Source: an uncultured Caulobacterales bacterium
Lineage (GTDB): Bacteria; Pseudomonadota; Alphaproteobacteria; Caulobacterales; Caulobacteraceae
Assembly (NCBI GenBank): GCA_903840435.1
Contig: CAIMFV010000053.1
Location: 1-64,000 of the forward strand
Length of the DNA: 64,000 nt
Direction: 5' to 3'
In this document: piece after piece, positions 1-8,267 of the stretch
Layout: every line of letters begins with the position of its first letter
Numbering within the stretch: the first letter of the stretch is position 1
Translations under genes and position numbers: made by a program
Notes under the pieces: model-generated
The model's input: only the letters and a program-made list of their open reading frames with translations
What the model was told of the DNA's origin: nothing
Database searches by the model: none

Positions 1-470
1 GCGAAGGCCGGTATCCAGAGGGTCATCCCAAACCTCTGCGGGCCCGTCTCTGGACCCCGGCCTACGCCGGGGTGAGCGGTGGAAAGGTTCGTAATTTCAA
101 CAACATCCGCTCATGACCTGCGAAGGCCGGTATCCAGGGGGTCATCCCAACCGTCTGCGGGCCTGTCCCTGGGTCCCGGCCTTCGCCGGGACGAGCGGCG
201 GAAAGTTTCATGGTTTCAATTATATCCGCTCATACCGGCGAAGGCCGGTATCCAGAGGGTCATCCCAAACCTCTGCGGGCCCGTCTCTGGACCCCGGCCT
301 ACGCCGGGGTGAGCGGTGGAAAGGTTCGTGTTTTCAATATCTTCCGCTCATGACCTGCGAAGGCCGGTATCCCGGAGATCATCCAAACCGCAGTAGGCCA
401 GTCCCTGGACACCGGCCTACGCCGGGTTGTACGGCCGAAAGGTATGGTCTCAATTAAATCCGCGTCTCAT
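1..470. repeat. Tandem array of four ~119-bp palindromic (REP-like) repeats
   Basis: Four units begin at 1, 120, 238 and 357 with GCGAAGGCCGGTATCC. Each holds a left arm (CGAAGGCCGGTATCCAG), about 30 bp of loop, and a right arm (CTGGACCCCGGCCTACGCCGG) that is its near reverse complement, so each unit can fold into a long hairpin. A ~45-bp spacer ending in ATCCGCTCAT follows. Units 1 and 3 are identical over their first ~92 bp, whereas units 2 and 4 have diverged. One frame reads through the arms as PAKAGIQ, a peptide typical of this common proteobacterial repeat family, so open frames here are repeat-derived rather than genes. The array may continue left of the window. Unit 4 reaches the stop codon of the DUF2842 gene. 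Confidence 0.9.
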
Positions 471-666
471 CCTGGGCCACATTCATCCAGGACAGCAACG
501 GCAAGATGGGGGCGCCCCAGCCGATCCCGGCGAGGGTGAAGAACAAAAGCTTGGTCCACCAGAGATTGGGGATGTGGTCAACGAGGGTAACCGCAAGGGC
601 TGCGTAGCCAATGACGTAGACCACCACCGCCACACTGCCGAAGAATTTGCGCGATCTCACACCCAA
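454..666 (-). CDS. DUF2842 small inner-membrane protein
   Basis: A 70-residue protein with two hydrophobic segments, about residues 10-30 and 38-60, the second ending LPLLSWM. Length, two-helix layout and the Gly/Pro-rich second helix fit DUF2842, a family of alphaproteobacterial membrane proteins of unknown function. The start is a TTG at 666 preceded by GGAG about 8 bases upstream; no in-frame ATG is nearby. It is divergent from heme A synthase, with 131 bp between the two. The last codons and TAA stop lie inside the spacer of the fourth palindromic repeat, so the C-terminus may have been remodelled by repeat insertion. Family assignment is from pattern recognition; no reaction is known. 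Confidence 0.72.
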   Translation of the reverse strand: MGVRSRKFFGSVAVVVYVIGYAALAVTLVDHIPNLWWTKLLFFTLAGIGWGAPILPLLSWMNVAQDETRI

Positions 667-797
667 GGCGGTTGCTCCAAAAAGACGAAAAGTGAGGCGG
701 CTGTGTCGGGCCCGTCCGAGGTGTCTGTCATATAAGTCATGGACCTAAACCGGCGAAGAGGCTAGGAGCCGTATCCGAGTTTCTGGACCCGAAAACG

Positions 798-1841
798 ATG
801 CGCTGGAGCTATAATCTTGAGCGATCTTACGAGACAGCCATTTGGCTGTTTGCGGTCGCTTTTTTGGTCTTCTGCCTTGTGGTCGTCGGTGGCGCGACCC
901 GACTGACTGGATCTGGCCTGTCGATCACCGAGTGGGACCCCATATTGGGCGTCATTCCGCCCTTGTCGGATCAGGCCTGGCAAAGCGCCTTTCACAAATA
1001 CCAGCAGATCCCCCAGTATCACTTTGTCAATGCGGGTCTGAACCTCGACGGCTTTAAGGTGCTGTTCTGGTGGGAATGGGCGCACCGTCTATTGGCCCGT
1101 CTGGTGGGAGCAGCTTTTGCCATCCCATTCGCCGTCTTCCTGTTCATGCGCGCCATCCCAAAGCGGCTGATTTGGCGGTGCTGGGTGCTGTTCGGCATCG
1201 GTGCCTTACAGGGCTTGGTCGGATGGTGGATGGTCAAGAGCGGCTTGGAAAAGGCGGTCCTCGTCGCACCGCAGCGGCTCGCCATTCACTTAGGCATGGC
1301 GCTGTTATTGTTGTCTGGCGCAGTCTGGACGGGACTTGAGGCGTGGTTTGGTCGGGGTCGCACGAGTTTTGGCGCCGAGCCGCGTTGGCGCTTGTGGACA
1401 GCCCTGTTGGCTATCGGGGCCTATTGCCAATGCTTGATGGGCGCGCTCGTCGCCGGCAATCAGGCCGGTCGGGTCTATAATGACTGGCCGCTGATGAATG
1501 GTAAGCTCTTCCCCAGCGACTATCAGACGCCGGGGCATGGGATTCGCTGGGCTTGGTTACACAGCCAGGCTGCGACCCAATTCGATCATCGCTTGGTCGC
1601 CTATCTATTAGCCATTGCCGTCTTTGGGCTGGCCTTTGAGGTCACCCGTGCCCGCGGCGTGGCGCAACCGGTGCGACGGACCGTCTATTGGTTGGCAGCG
1701 CTGGTCATGGCGCAAATCGCCTTAGGCGTAGCGACGTTGCGCTTCGGCGCCCCCTTAGGCTTTGCTCTTGCGCACCAAGCCCTTGCGGTGGGCGTTTTGT
1801 TCTGGGCCCTACTTTTGGCCTGGAGAACGCCGCGAAATTGA
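798..1841 (+). CDS. ctaA: Heme A synthase (COX15/CtaA, type 2)
   Basis: This inner-membrane enzyme oxidises the C8 methyl of heme O to the formyl group of heme A, needed by aa3-type cytochrome oxidases. The 347-residue product has about eight membrane helices and the family signature GGATRLTGSGLSITEWDP near residues 31-48. Four histidines lie in the expected helix contexts: His96 (EWAHR), His164 (AIHLG), His264 (FDHR) and His326 (ALAHQ), matching the two heme-ligand pairs of the family. Length is normal for the alphaproteobacterial/mitochondrial type. It stands alone, divergent from the DUF2842 gene and followed by an AT-rich gap. Its presence implies a heme-A oxidase encoded elsewhere. Confidence 0.96.
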   Translation: MRWSYNLERSYETAIWLFAVAFLVFCLVVVGGATRLTGSGLSITEWDPILGVIPPLSDQAWQSAFHKYQQIPQYHFVNAGLNLDGFKVLFWWEWAHRLLARLVGAAFAIPFAVFLFMRAIPKRLIWRCWVLFGIGALQGLVGWWMVKSGLEKAVLVAPQRLAIHLGMALLLLSGAVWTGLEAWFGRGRTSFGAEPRWRLWTALLAIGAYCQCLMGALVAGNQAGRVYNDWPLMNGKLFPSDYQTPGHGIRWAWLHSQAATQFDHRLVAYLLAIAVFGLAFEVTRARGVAQPVRRTVYWLAALVMAQIALGVATLRFGAPLGFALAHQALAVGVLFWALLLAWRTPRN

Positions 1842-1844
1842 TAT

Positions 1845-1864
1845 GGTATTATGATACCGTTTTC
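1845..1864 (+). terminator. Weak stem-loop with T-run after ctaA
   Basis: GGTAT-TATG-ATACC is a perfect 5-bp stem with a 4-base loop, followed by GTTTTC and AT-rich sequence, four bases after the ctaA stop codon. The short AT-containing stem makes it a weak candidate. The 186-bp gap it opens must also hold the rplM promoter. Confidence 0.3.
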
Positions 1865-2027
1865 TAAATAATCATATAAAACAATATTTTGTGTGATTTT
1901 TGGGAAAAACATGTCGATTGACTTCCCGCCACTGTCCCGCTAAGAGCACCCCTCCTGTCGCGGTGCCTGGATTTTTCTCGATTTTCGGGGAGCGGTCCGC
2001 GATCTAGATCAAACGGATGTTTCTTCG

Positions 2028-2501
2028 ATGCAAAAGACCACGGTTTCTTTGAAGCCGGCGGACGTCGAGAAGAAGTGGATCGTGATCGACGCAGAGAACG
2101 CCGTTGTGGGTCGTCTCGCCTCTTTCATCGCCATGCGTCTTCGCGGCAAGCACCGCCCCGACTACACCCCCCATGTCGACTGCGGCGATTATGTCGTGGT
2201 CGTCAATGCTGACAAGGTGAAATTCACCGGGCGCAAGCTCGACCAAAAGACCTATTACTGGCACACGGGTCATCCCGGCGGCATCAAGGAACGGACGGCG
2301 GGCAAGGTGCTCGGTGGTCGGTTCCCAGAGCGCGTGCTGTTTAAGGCGGTCGAGCGCATGCTGCCCAAGGAAAGCCCCTTGGCGCGCAATCAACTCACCC
2401 ATCTGCGCATCTATTCGGCGGGCGAACACCCGCACGAAGCCCAGAACCCCGAAACCGTCGCGTTCGCCGAAATGAACGCCAAGAACGTCCGGAGCCAGTG
2501 A
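2028..2501 (+). CDS. rplM: 50S ribosomal protein L13
   Basis: L13 is an early-assembly protein of the large ribosomal subunit. The 157-residue product has the family landmarks in order: VVGRLAS near residue 26, GDYVVVVNA near residue 58, [12 protein letters not shown] near residue 80, and ERMLP near residue 110. Length is slightly above the bacterial norm (about 142) because of an N-terminal [10 protein letters not shown] extension, common in alphaproteobacteria. It heads a two-gene operon with rpsI and overlaps that gene's Shine-Dalgarno region. Confidence 0.98.
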   Translation: MQKTTVSLKPADVEKKWIVIDAENAVVGRLASFIAMRLRGKHRPDYTPHVDCGDYVVVVNADKVKFTGRKLDQKTYYWHTGHPGGIKERTAGKVLGGRFPERVLFKAVERMLPKESPLARNQLTHLRIYSAGEHPHEAQNPETVAFAEMNAKNVRSQ

Positions 2502-2503
2502 GC

Positions 2504-2992
2504 ATGTCAGAATCCGCTCAAACCGGCGCCGTCGGCTTCGACGCCCTTAAGGGCCTTGGAACCACCGCCGAAGCGCAAGCGCCACGCGAACAACAGATCG
2601 ACGCCCAAGGCCGCGCCTATGCCACGGGTAAGCGTAAGAACGCCATTGCCAAGGTGTGGATCAAGCCGGGCTCTGGTCGCATCACGATTAATGATCGCGA
2701 TCAAACCGTATACTTCGCCCGTCCGGTGCTGCGCATGATGATTGCCCAGCCGCTGGTCGTCTCGGACCGCGCCAGCCAATTCGACGTGGTGGTCTCGGTG
2801 CAAGGCTCTGGCCTTTCGGGTCAAGCGGGCGCCATCCGTCACGGCATCTCGAAGGCCTTGACCTATTACGAGCCCGGCCTGCGCGCCGTCTTGAAGCCGC
2901 ACGGCTTCCTGACCCGCGACAGCCGCGTTGTTGAGCGCAAGAAGTACGGCCGCGCCAAGGCCCGTCGTAGCTTCCAGTTCTCGAAGCGCTAG
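2504..2992 (+). CDS. rpsI: 30S ribosomal protein S9
   Basis: S9 is a small-subunit protein whose basic C-terminal tail reaches the P-site tRNA. The 162-residue product has [14 protein letters not shown] near residue 39, [15 protein letters not shown], and the diagnostic C-terminus [13 protein letters not shown]. It is longer than E. coli S9 because of an N-terminal extension typical of alphaproteobacteria. The ATG at 2504 is chosen over a GTG at 2498 because GGAG at 2491-2494 lies nine bases before the ATG but only three before the GTG. The gene begins two bases after the rplM stop and ends before a strong terminator. Confidence 0.97.
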   Translation: MSESAQTGAVGFDALKGLGTTAEAQAPREQQIDAQGRAYATGKRKNAIAKVWIKPGSGRITINDRDQTVYFARPVLRMMIAQPLVVSDRASQFDVVVSVQGSGLSGQAGAIRHGISKALTYYEPGLRAVLKPHGFLTRDSRVVERKKYGRAKARRSFQFSKR

Positions 2993-3018
2993 TCGTCTCG
3001 CTGTTGGCGATATGGATC

Positions 3019-3050
3019 AAGGCGCTTCGGGCAACCGAGGCGCCTTTTTC
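3019..3050 (+). terminator. Rho-independent terminator of the rplM-rpsI operon
   Basis: AAGGCGC-T-TCGG-GCAA-CCGA-G-GCGCCTT forms an 11-12 bp stem closing on a GNRA-like GCAA loop, with one internal mismatch and a run of five Ts. It lies 27 bp after the rpsI stop and before the argC Shine-Dalgarno, so it should separate ribosomal-protein transcription from argC. Confidence 0.8.
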
Positions 3051-3077
3051 TTGGCTGCAACTCCGTGGGAGGCCCCT

Positions 3078-4025
3078 TTGGCGATCCAGGTATTTATTGA
3101 TGGCGAGGTCGGCACGACGGGCCTGCAGATCCGCGAGCGGCTGGAGCCGCGCCGCGACCTTGCCCTCATTCGCTTGGATGAGACAGAGCGCAAGGACCTC
3201 AGCGCGCGGCGCGAGGCCTTGAACAGTGCCGATATCGCTATTCTTTGCCTGCCAGACGCGGCAGCGCGCGAAGCGGTCAGCCTGATCGACAGCCCGAAAA
3301 CACGGGTCATCGACGCCTCCACCGCCCACCGCACGGCGCCGGGCTGGGTCTATGGATTTCCAGAAGCCTTGCCTGGCCAAAGCAAGGCCGTTGCCCAGGC
3401 GGCGCGGGTGTCTAATCCAGGCTGCTTCTCAACCGGCTTCATCGCACTCGTCGCGCCCTTGGTGCGCAGCGGGCTGATCCCGCGGGACTGGCCCTATAGC
3501 GTCAACGCCGTCTCGGGCTATAGCGGCGGCGGCAAGGCCATGATCGCTGAATTTGAAGACCCAAGCTCTGCGTTCTATACCACGGTCCCGGTCCGCATCT
3601 ACGCCACCGCGCTCGGCCACAAACATGTGCCGGAAATGCAAAGGTGCTGCGATCTTATCCACCCTCCGCTCTTTACCCCAAGCGTTGGCCGCTACGCCCA
3701 AGGCATGTTGGTTGAGGTTCCCCTGCCGCTTTTCGCCTTCCCGAAGCGCCCGACCCTGGACGATATCCAGGAATGCCTCAGCGAGGCCTATGCAGGCGCG
3801 CGCTTTGTTGAGGTGGCGCGCCGCGCCGAGTGTCTCGCCACCAAAACGCTCGATCCCCAAGGCTTGAACGGCTCGAACCGTTTAAAGCTGTTCGTCTTTG
3901 GCGATCCCGCCGCAGGGCAAGCGCGGCTGGTGGCCCTGCTTGATAATCTCGGCAAGGGTGCGTCTGGTGCAGCGGTGCAGAACCTCAACCTGATGGCGGG
4001 TTTTGACGAGGGCACCGGGCTTTAG
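3078..4025 (+). CDS. argC: N-acetyl-gamma-glutamyl-phosphate reductase (type 2)
   Basis: ArgC reduces N-acetylglutamyl-5-phosphate to the semialdehyde with NADPH, the third step of arginine synthesis. The 315-residue form is the short type-2 class. The N-terminus has the dinucleotide-binding GEVGTTGLQIRERL, and catalytic Cys116 lies in SNPGCFSTG. AVSGYSGGGKAMI follows, as expected. The start is a TTG at 3078 with GGGAGG five bases upstream; the frame is open further up but only through the terminator. The gene ends convergently with phaC, the two stop codons sharing the sequence TTAG at 4022-4025. Confidence 0.95.
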   Translation: MAIQVFIDGEVGTTGLQIRERLEPRRDLALIRLDETERKDLSARREALNSADIAILCLPDAAAREAVSLIDSPKTRVIDASTAHRTAPGWVYGFPEALPGQSKAVAQAARVSNPGCFSTGFIALVAPLVRSGLIPRDWPYSVNAVSGYSGGGKAMIAEFEDPSSAFYTTVPVRIYATALGHKHVPEMQRCCDLIHPPLFTPSVGRYAQGMLVEVPLPLFAFPKRPTLDDIQECLSEAYAGARFVEVARRAECLATKTLDPQGLNGSNRLKLFVFGDPAAGQARLVALLDNLGKGASGAAVQNLNLMAGFDEGTGL

Positions 4026-6058
4026 TTGGCGTCCGACCTGACCTTGACATAGTCGCCCGGCGCGTCGCCAAGCGGTTTGAGGGGCCCCTTGGCCGGATCG
4101 CGGGCCGGGACCTGACCGCCGGACTGGTGGGCCAGCCACTGCATCCAGTGCGGCCACCAACTGCCGGGATGCTCAACCGCGCCCGTCTGCCAGGCCTCCA
4201 GACTGTCTGGCAGGTCGGGATTGACCCAGTGCTGGTATTTCTTCGCCGCCGGGGGATTGATGACGCCGGCAATATGGCCAGAGCCTGCCAGGGTCATTTG
4301 GGTTGGGCCGCCAAATAGCTTCGCCCCCTTAAAGACCGATCTTGCGGGCGCAATATGGTCCTCACGGCTCGCCTGGACATAGACGGGCTGGGTGACGTTT
4401 TTGAGGTTGAGGCGAACATTGTCGAGGACCAGCTCGCCCTTGGCCAAGCTGTTCTCCTGATAGAATTTGCGCAGATATTGCAGATGCAAGGCCTTGGGCA
4501 TGCGCGTCTGGTCGGAGTTCCAGAAGAGGAGGTCAAAGGGGGCGGGGTCCTTGCCCATCAGATAGTTGTTGACGAAGAAGGACCAGATCAGATCGTTGGC
4601 GCGTAGGCTGTTGAAGGTGTCGGCCATGGCTGCGCCCGGCAGAACCCCGCCGGCTGCGTCCATGCGGGTCTCCAGGTCCTTCAACCACTCTTCATTGGTG
4701 AACAGGAGAAGGTCGCCCGCTTCGGAAAAATCTTGTTGCGCGGCAAAGAAGGTGGCCGACCGGATCGAGGTGTCGCCCTTAGCCGCCATATGCGCCAGGG
4801 TGCAGCCCAAGAGGGTGCCGCCAATGCAATAGCCAACCGTATTGACCTGTTCGGCGCCGCTTTGCAGCTTGGCCTGCTTGACCGCCTCATAAAAGCCGGT
4901 GCGCATATAGGCCTCGAGATCGCGCTCGGCCAGCTCCGCCGACGGGTTGACCCACGAGACGACAAACACCGTCACCCCTTGCGCCGCCAGCCAGCGGATC
5001 ATCGAGTTTTCGGGACGAAGGTCGAGAATGTAGAACTTGTTGATCCAGGGCGGGAAGATCAGAAGCGGTGTTTCGAACACGGTCTCGGTGGCGGGCGAAA
5101 ACTGCAACAGTTCAAAGAGTTCGTTGCGAAACACCACCTTGCCCGGCGCGGTGGCGACATTTTCACCGACCTTGAATTTTTCCGCCTCGGTTTGGCTGAT
5201 GGTCAATTGGCCGCCGCCCTTGGCGAGGTCAGAGGCAAAGTTTTCGGCCCCACGCAGAATGCTTTCGCCTTGCGTCTCCATGGCCTTCTTCAAGGCGGCG
5301 GGATTGGAGATCAAGAAGTTCGACGGCGCGATGGCGTCAGTCAGCATCTTGGTAAACACCTCAACGCGCCGCTTATTCAACGGATCAACGCCCTCAACCT
5401 GCGACACCAGTCCGTTCAACCAGTTGGAGGTCAAGAGATAGGACTGCTTCATCATGTCGAAGACTGGGTTTTCGCTCCAGGCCGGGTCATTGAAGCGCTT
5501 GTCGCCGCGCGCGGGCGCGACCACCGGCGCGGCGCTTTCGCCATAGGCCCGGCGCGAGGTCTGGGTCCACAGGTCCATATAGCGCTGGAAAAGATCGGCC
5601 TGGGCCCGCATCAGGGCATCGGGCTGATAGGCCATCTGGCTTGCCACCTCGGCGAGCGCCGGACCGACATGGAAGGGATCAGGCGACAGGGCGGCGGGTC
5701 GCTCGGCTTGCCGCAGGGCTGATTCGGCCAGAGCGCCTTGGGCCGTCATGGCAGCCTTGGCGAGATTGGTCGACAGCGTCTCCATCCGTGCCAATTGCTC
5801 GGGCGATAGCTCAGCCGTCAGCTTGGCGAAGCTTCCAAGGTCTGGGCTCGGCGCAGCTTTTTCAGCCGCTTGTGCGGTTGCAGAGGAGACGGTGGGTTGC
5901 GGCGGCGCCGTTTCCAAAACCGGAGGCGGGGAGGCGACAGCCTCCGGCGCGGCCTTGGCGGCCTTTGCGGCCTTGGGGGTCTTGGCGGCGGCTTTAGCTT
6001 TTTTGCTCGCTTTATCCGCTTTGTCGGCGAGCTTCTTTTTCGTCGGCGCTTTGGCCAT
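4022..6058 (-). CDS. phaC: Class I poly(3-hydroxyalkanoate) synthase with basic Ala/Lys tail
   Basis: PhaC polymerises (R)-3-hydroxyacyl-CoA into PHA storage granules. The 678-residue protein carries the alpha/beta-hydrolase core with lipase-like box GYCIGG (Cys411), the Asp of REDHIAP (Asp567) and the His of GSGHIAG (His595), which form the expected Cys-Asp-His triad. It is ~90 residues longer than the ~590-residue class I standard. The excess is N-terminal: residues 1-45 are almost only Lys, Ala, Asp, Pro and Ser (KKAKAAAK, KAAKAAKAA), then a Pro/Ala/Gln linker to about residue 75. The ATG at 6058 has GGGAG upstream; earlier in-frame ATGs have poorer context. No phasin or phaA/B gene is adjacent. 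The tail may bind DNA or the granule; that is inference. Confidence 0.95.
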   Translation of the reverse strand: MAKAPTKKKLADKADKASKKAKAAAKTPKAAKAAKAAPEAVASPPPVLETAPPQPTVSSATAQAAEKAAPSPDLGSFAKLTAELSPEQLARMETLSTNLAKAAMTAQGALAESALRQAERPAALSPDPFHVGPALAEVASQMAYQPDALMRAQADLFQRYMDLWTQTSRRAYGESAAPVVAPARGDKRFNDPAWSENPVFDMMKQSYLLTSNWLNGLVSQVEGVDPLNKRRVEVFTKMLTDAIAPSNFLISNPAALKKAMETQGESILRGAENFASDLAKGGGQLTISQTEAEKFKVGENVATAPGKVVFRNELFELLQFSPATETVFETPLLIFPPWINKFYILDLRPENSMIRWLAAQGVTVFVVSWVNPSAELAERDLEAYMRTGFYEAVKQAKLQSGAEQVNTVGYCIGGTLLGCTLAHMAAKGDTSIRSATFFAAQQDFSEAGDLLLFTNEEWLKDLETRMDAAGGVLPGAAMADTFNSLRANDLIWSFFVNNYLMGKDPAPFDLLFWNSDQTRMPKALHLQYLRKFYQENSLAKGELVLDNVRLNLKNVTQPVYVQASREDHIAPARSVFKGAKLFGGPTQMTLAGSGHIAGVINPPAAKKYQHWVNPDLPDSLEAWQTGAVEHPGSWWPHWMQWLAHQSGGQVPARDPAKGPLKPLGDAPGDYVKVRSDAN

Positions 6059-6287
6059 GTCACGTCTCCCGCAAGACGAAGGCATCAGCATTGCACGTCG
6101 CGCCGATCCCTCCTCAATCTTATGTCGCACTCGGCGCGGGATTCAAACACTTCCGTCGCGTTGAGCGGCCTTGTCTATGGCGCGCATCATCCATGAGGTG
6201 CGTGAGAGACTTTGCATTGCAAGGCGCCATCGCCTAAGACGAGGGCGTTAAGACGCGATCCGACCGTGTCGAGGGCAGGTTACGCCG

Positions 6288-6854
6288 ATGAAACTTAAGC
6301 GATTGCGAGCCCAGCCGAAACGAATCGTATTTGGCCTTGTGGCGCTCAGCCTCACCCTTGGCGCCTGTGCCCAGGCCCGGAGAACCTTTGATCTGACGCC
6401 AGAACAGGTCGACCCGGAAAGCCCGATTGCCGCTAAGGTGGTTGCGGCGTCCCGCGCCTCACCGCCCTTTGCTGGATTTGACCGAATTCCCCACGCCCCG
6501 CAAAATCCACCAAGCGCTGCGCTCTTAAAAGGTCAGGTGATTGATCTTGTGCAGCAGCGTCGCACCCTTGCGATGGAAGTCGCAGGCCTAACCCCGCCCC
6601 AGACGGATATGGAGGGCTTCATCGCCCGCAACCGCACGCCGATTGAAAAGCTTAACCTGCAACCCGCTGACCTCAGTGTCGGCAAGCTGATTGAGGCGGA
6701 TGCCGAAGCCTTGCGCCGCGCCATGGACCAAGGCATCGCCAAAGCCACCCCTCCGGGCGAGGGCCCTTCGCTTCACCGAACGCCTCTCACTCAACCCCCG
6801 CTTCCCCAAACCCAACTTCCCCAATCCCAACTCCTCCAGGCGCCGCGTCCTTAA
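6288..6854 (+). CDS. Putative lipoprotein with Pro/Gln-rich tail
   Basis: I do not recognise a family. The 188-residue product begins with a basic stretch, a hydrophobic segment (about residues 13-25) and a lipobox LTLGAC with Cys27, so it should be a lipoprotein. The middle is hydrophilic and probably helical. The last ~25 residues are low complexity, PLPQTQLPQSQLLQ, in short degenerate repeats. It is 12 bp upstream of hom on the same strand and may share its transcript, but nothing suggests a role in threonine synthesis. The proline tail could reach toward peptidoglycan or a partner protein; that is speculation. Confidence 0.65.
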   Translation: MKLKRLRAQPKRIVFGLVALSLTLGACAQARRTFDLTPEQVDPESPIAAKVVAASRASPPFAGFDRIPHAPQNPPSAALLKGQVIDLVQQRRTLAMEVAGLTPPQTDMEGFIARNRTPIEKLNLQPADLSVGKLIEADAEALRRAMDQGIAKATPPGEGPSLHRTPLTQPPLPQTQLPQSQLLQAPRP

Positions 6855-6866
6855 TTCCGGTGCGCC

Positions 6867-8213
6867 GTGACAGATCCGAGCCGTCCCATGCCGACTTCAC
6901 CCTTTCCTGACACGACCCCATTGCCTGGGAAACGGCCGCTGCGCATCGGCGTTGCCGGCGTCGGTGTGGTTGGCCAGGGTGTGATTAAATATCTCAGCGA
7001 ACACCCTGATTTTGCCCCTGCCATTGGCGAGGTGGTGGTGACAGCGGTTTCAGCCCGCGATCGCTACCGCAAACGCGACGTCGATCTGACGTCCTATCAA
7101 TGGTTCGACGATCCGGTGGCTCTGGCGACCTCTGACGCGATTGATCTCTTCGTGGAGCTGATTGGCGGATCAGAGGGTCCGGCAAAGGCGGCGGTGGAAG
7201 CGGCCTTGGCGCTGGGTCGTCCGGTGGTGACGGCCAATAAGGCGCTTTTGGCCATTCACGGCCACGCACTCGCCAAGACGGCGGAACGTACTGGCGCGGC
7301 CCTGTTGTTTGAAGCGGCGGTCATGGGCGGAACGCCTGCGGTCAAAATGCTGCGTGAAGGCCTGACCGGCGATCAGGTCGACCGGGTAGCAGGCATTTTG
7401 AACGGCACCTGCAACTATATTTTGAGCGAGATGGAAGCGAGTGGCCGGAGTTTCGCCGAGGTCTTGAGTGAAGCCCAAGCCAAAGGCTTCGCCGAGGCTG
7501 ATCCCACCACCGATATTGGCGGATTTGACGCGGGCCATAAGATCACCCTCTTAGGGGCCTTGGCCTTTGGAGCAGCGCCAGACTTTGCCGCCGCCGATGT
7601 GCAAGGAATTGAGGCGGTCGACCTGATCGATATTCGCCTCGCCCACGATCTCGGCTATCGGATCAAACTGATTGCCGAGGCAACTCGCGACGGCGACTTT
7701 GCCAGTGTGCGCGTCCACCCGGCACTGACGCCTTTGGGTCACCCCTTGGCCCAGGCAGGCGGCTCGCTCAATGCGCTCTTTATTGAAGGACGGCGGATTG
7801 GTCGGCTTTTCTTGCAAGGCACCGGTGCCGGGCAGGGGCCCACTGCGGCCGCTGTGGCAGCCGATATTGCCGACTATCTTGCCGGAGGGCGAAGGCCGGT
7901 TTTCCAACGTCCCGCCGTGGAATTACAGCCGCTTAAGCCCGCCGACCATGCCAAGCGCACCACGGCGGCCTATTTCCGGCTTCGGGTCCATGATCATCCC
8001 GGCGTGATCGCAGCGATCAGTGACGCGCTAGCCCGATGCGAGCTTTCCATTGACAGCTTCCTGCAGCGCTCGGTTCAACCCGGCGGTCTCGTGCCGATTG
8101 TGCTCACCACCCGGCCCGCGCTTGAAACCCAAATCGACGCCGCTGTGGCCGCAATTGCCGCGCTCGACGTGGTGGCGGAGCCGCCGCGTATGATTAGAAT
8201 CGCCATGATCTAA
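6867..8213 (+). CDS. hom: Homoserine dehydrogenase
   Basis: Hom reduces aspartate semialdehyde to homoserine, the branch point to threonine and methionine. The 448-residue monofunctional enzyme has an N-terminal NAD(P) fold (GVAGVGVVGQG near residue 28), catalytic-domain landmarks GGTPAVKMLREGL, GILNGTCNYILSEM and DIGGFDAGHKI, and a C-terminal ACT domain (from about residue 370, HDHPGVIAAISD) that usually senses threonine. The annotated start is a GTG at 6867; an in-frame ATG at 6888 is equally plausible because neither has a strong Shine-Dalgarno. The hom-glpX-recJ order recurs in alphaproteobacteria. Confidence 0.97.
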   Translation: MTDPSRPMPTSPFPDTTPLPGKRPLRIGVAGVGVVGQGVIKYLSEHPDFAPAIGEVVVTAVSARDRYRKRDVDLTSYQWFDDPVALATSDAIDLFVELIGGSEGPAKAAVEAALALGRPVVTANKALLAIHGHALAKTAERTGAALLFEAAVMGGTPAVKMLREGLTGDQVDRVAGILNGTCNYILSEMEASGRSFAEVLSEAQAKGFAEADPTTDIGGFDAGHKITLLGALAFGAAPDFAAADVQGIEAVDLIDIRLAHDLGYRIKLIAEATRDGDFASVRVHPALTPLGHPLAQAGGSLNALFIEGRRIGRLFLQGTGAGQGPTAAAVAADIADYLAGGRRPVFQRPAVELQPLKPADHAKRTTAAYFRLRVHDHPGVIAAISDALARCELSIDSFLQRSVQPGGLVPIVLTTRPALETQIDAAVAAIAALDVVAEPPRMIRIAMI

Positions 8214-8267
8214 GTTTTGGCGTAAGCCCCAGCCCGTTCGCGTCAACGCGCAAGAAAGAGAAACCCC

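Noticed and set aside
79-457. Overlapping open frames containing PAKAGIQ-like peptides
   Set aside because: They are read-through of the palindromic repeats, differ only as the repeats differ, and lack ribosome sites.
1-470. CRISPR array
   Set aside because: Unit length is ~119 bp, units are long imperfect palindromes with similar rather than unique spacers, and no cas gene is nearby.
4733-5722. 329-residue open frame on the plus strand
   Set aside because: It lies wholly antisense to phaC, which has full catalytic motifs; long antisense frames are common in GC-rich DNA.
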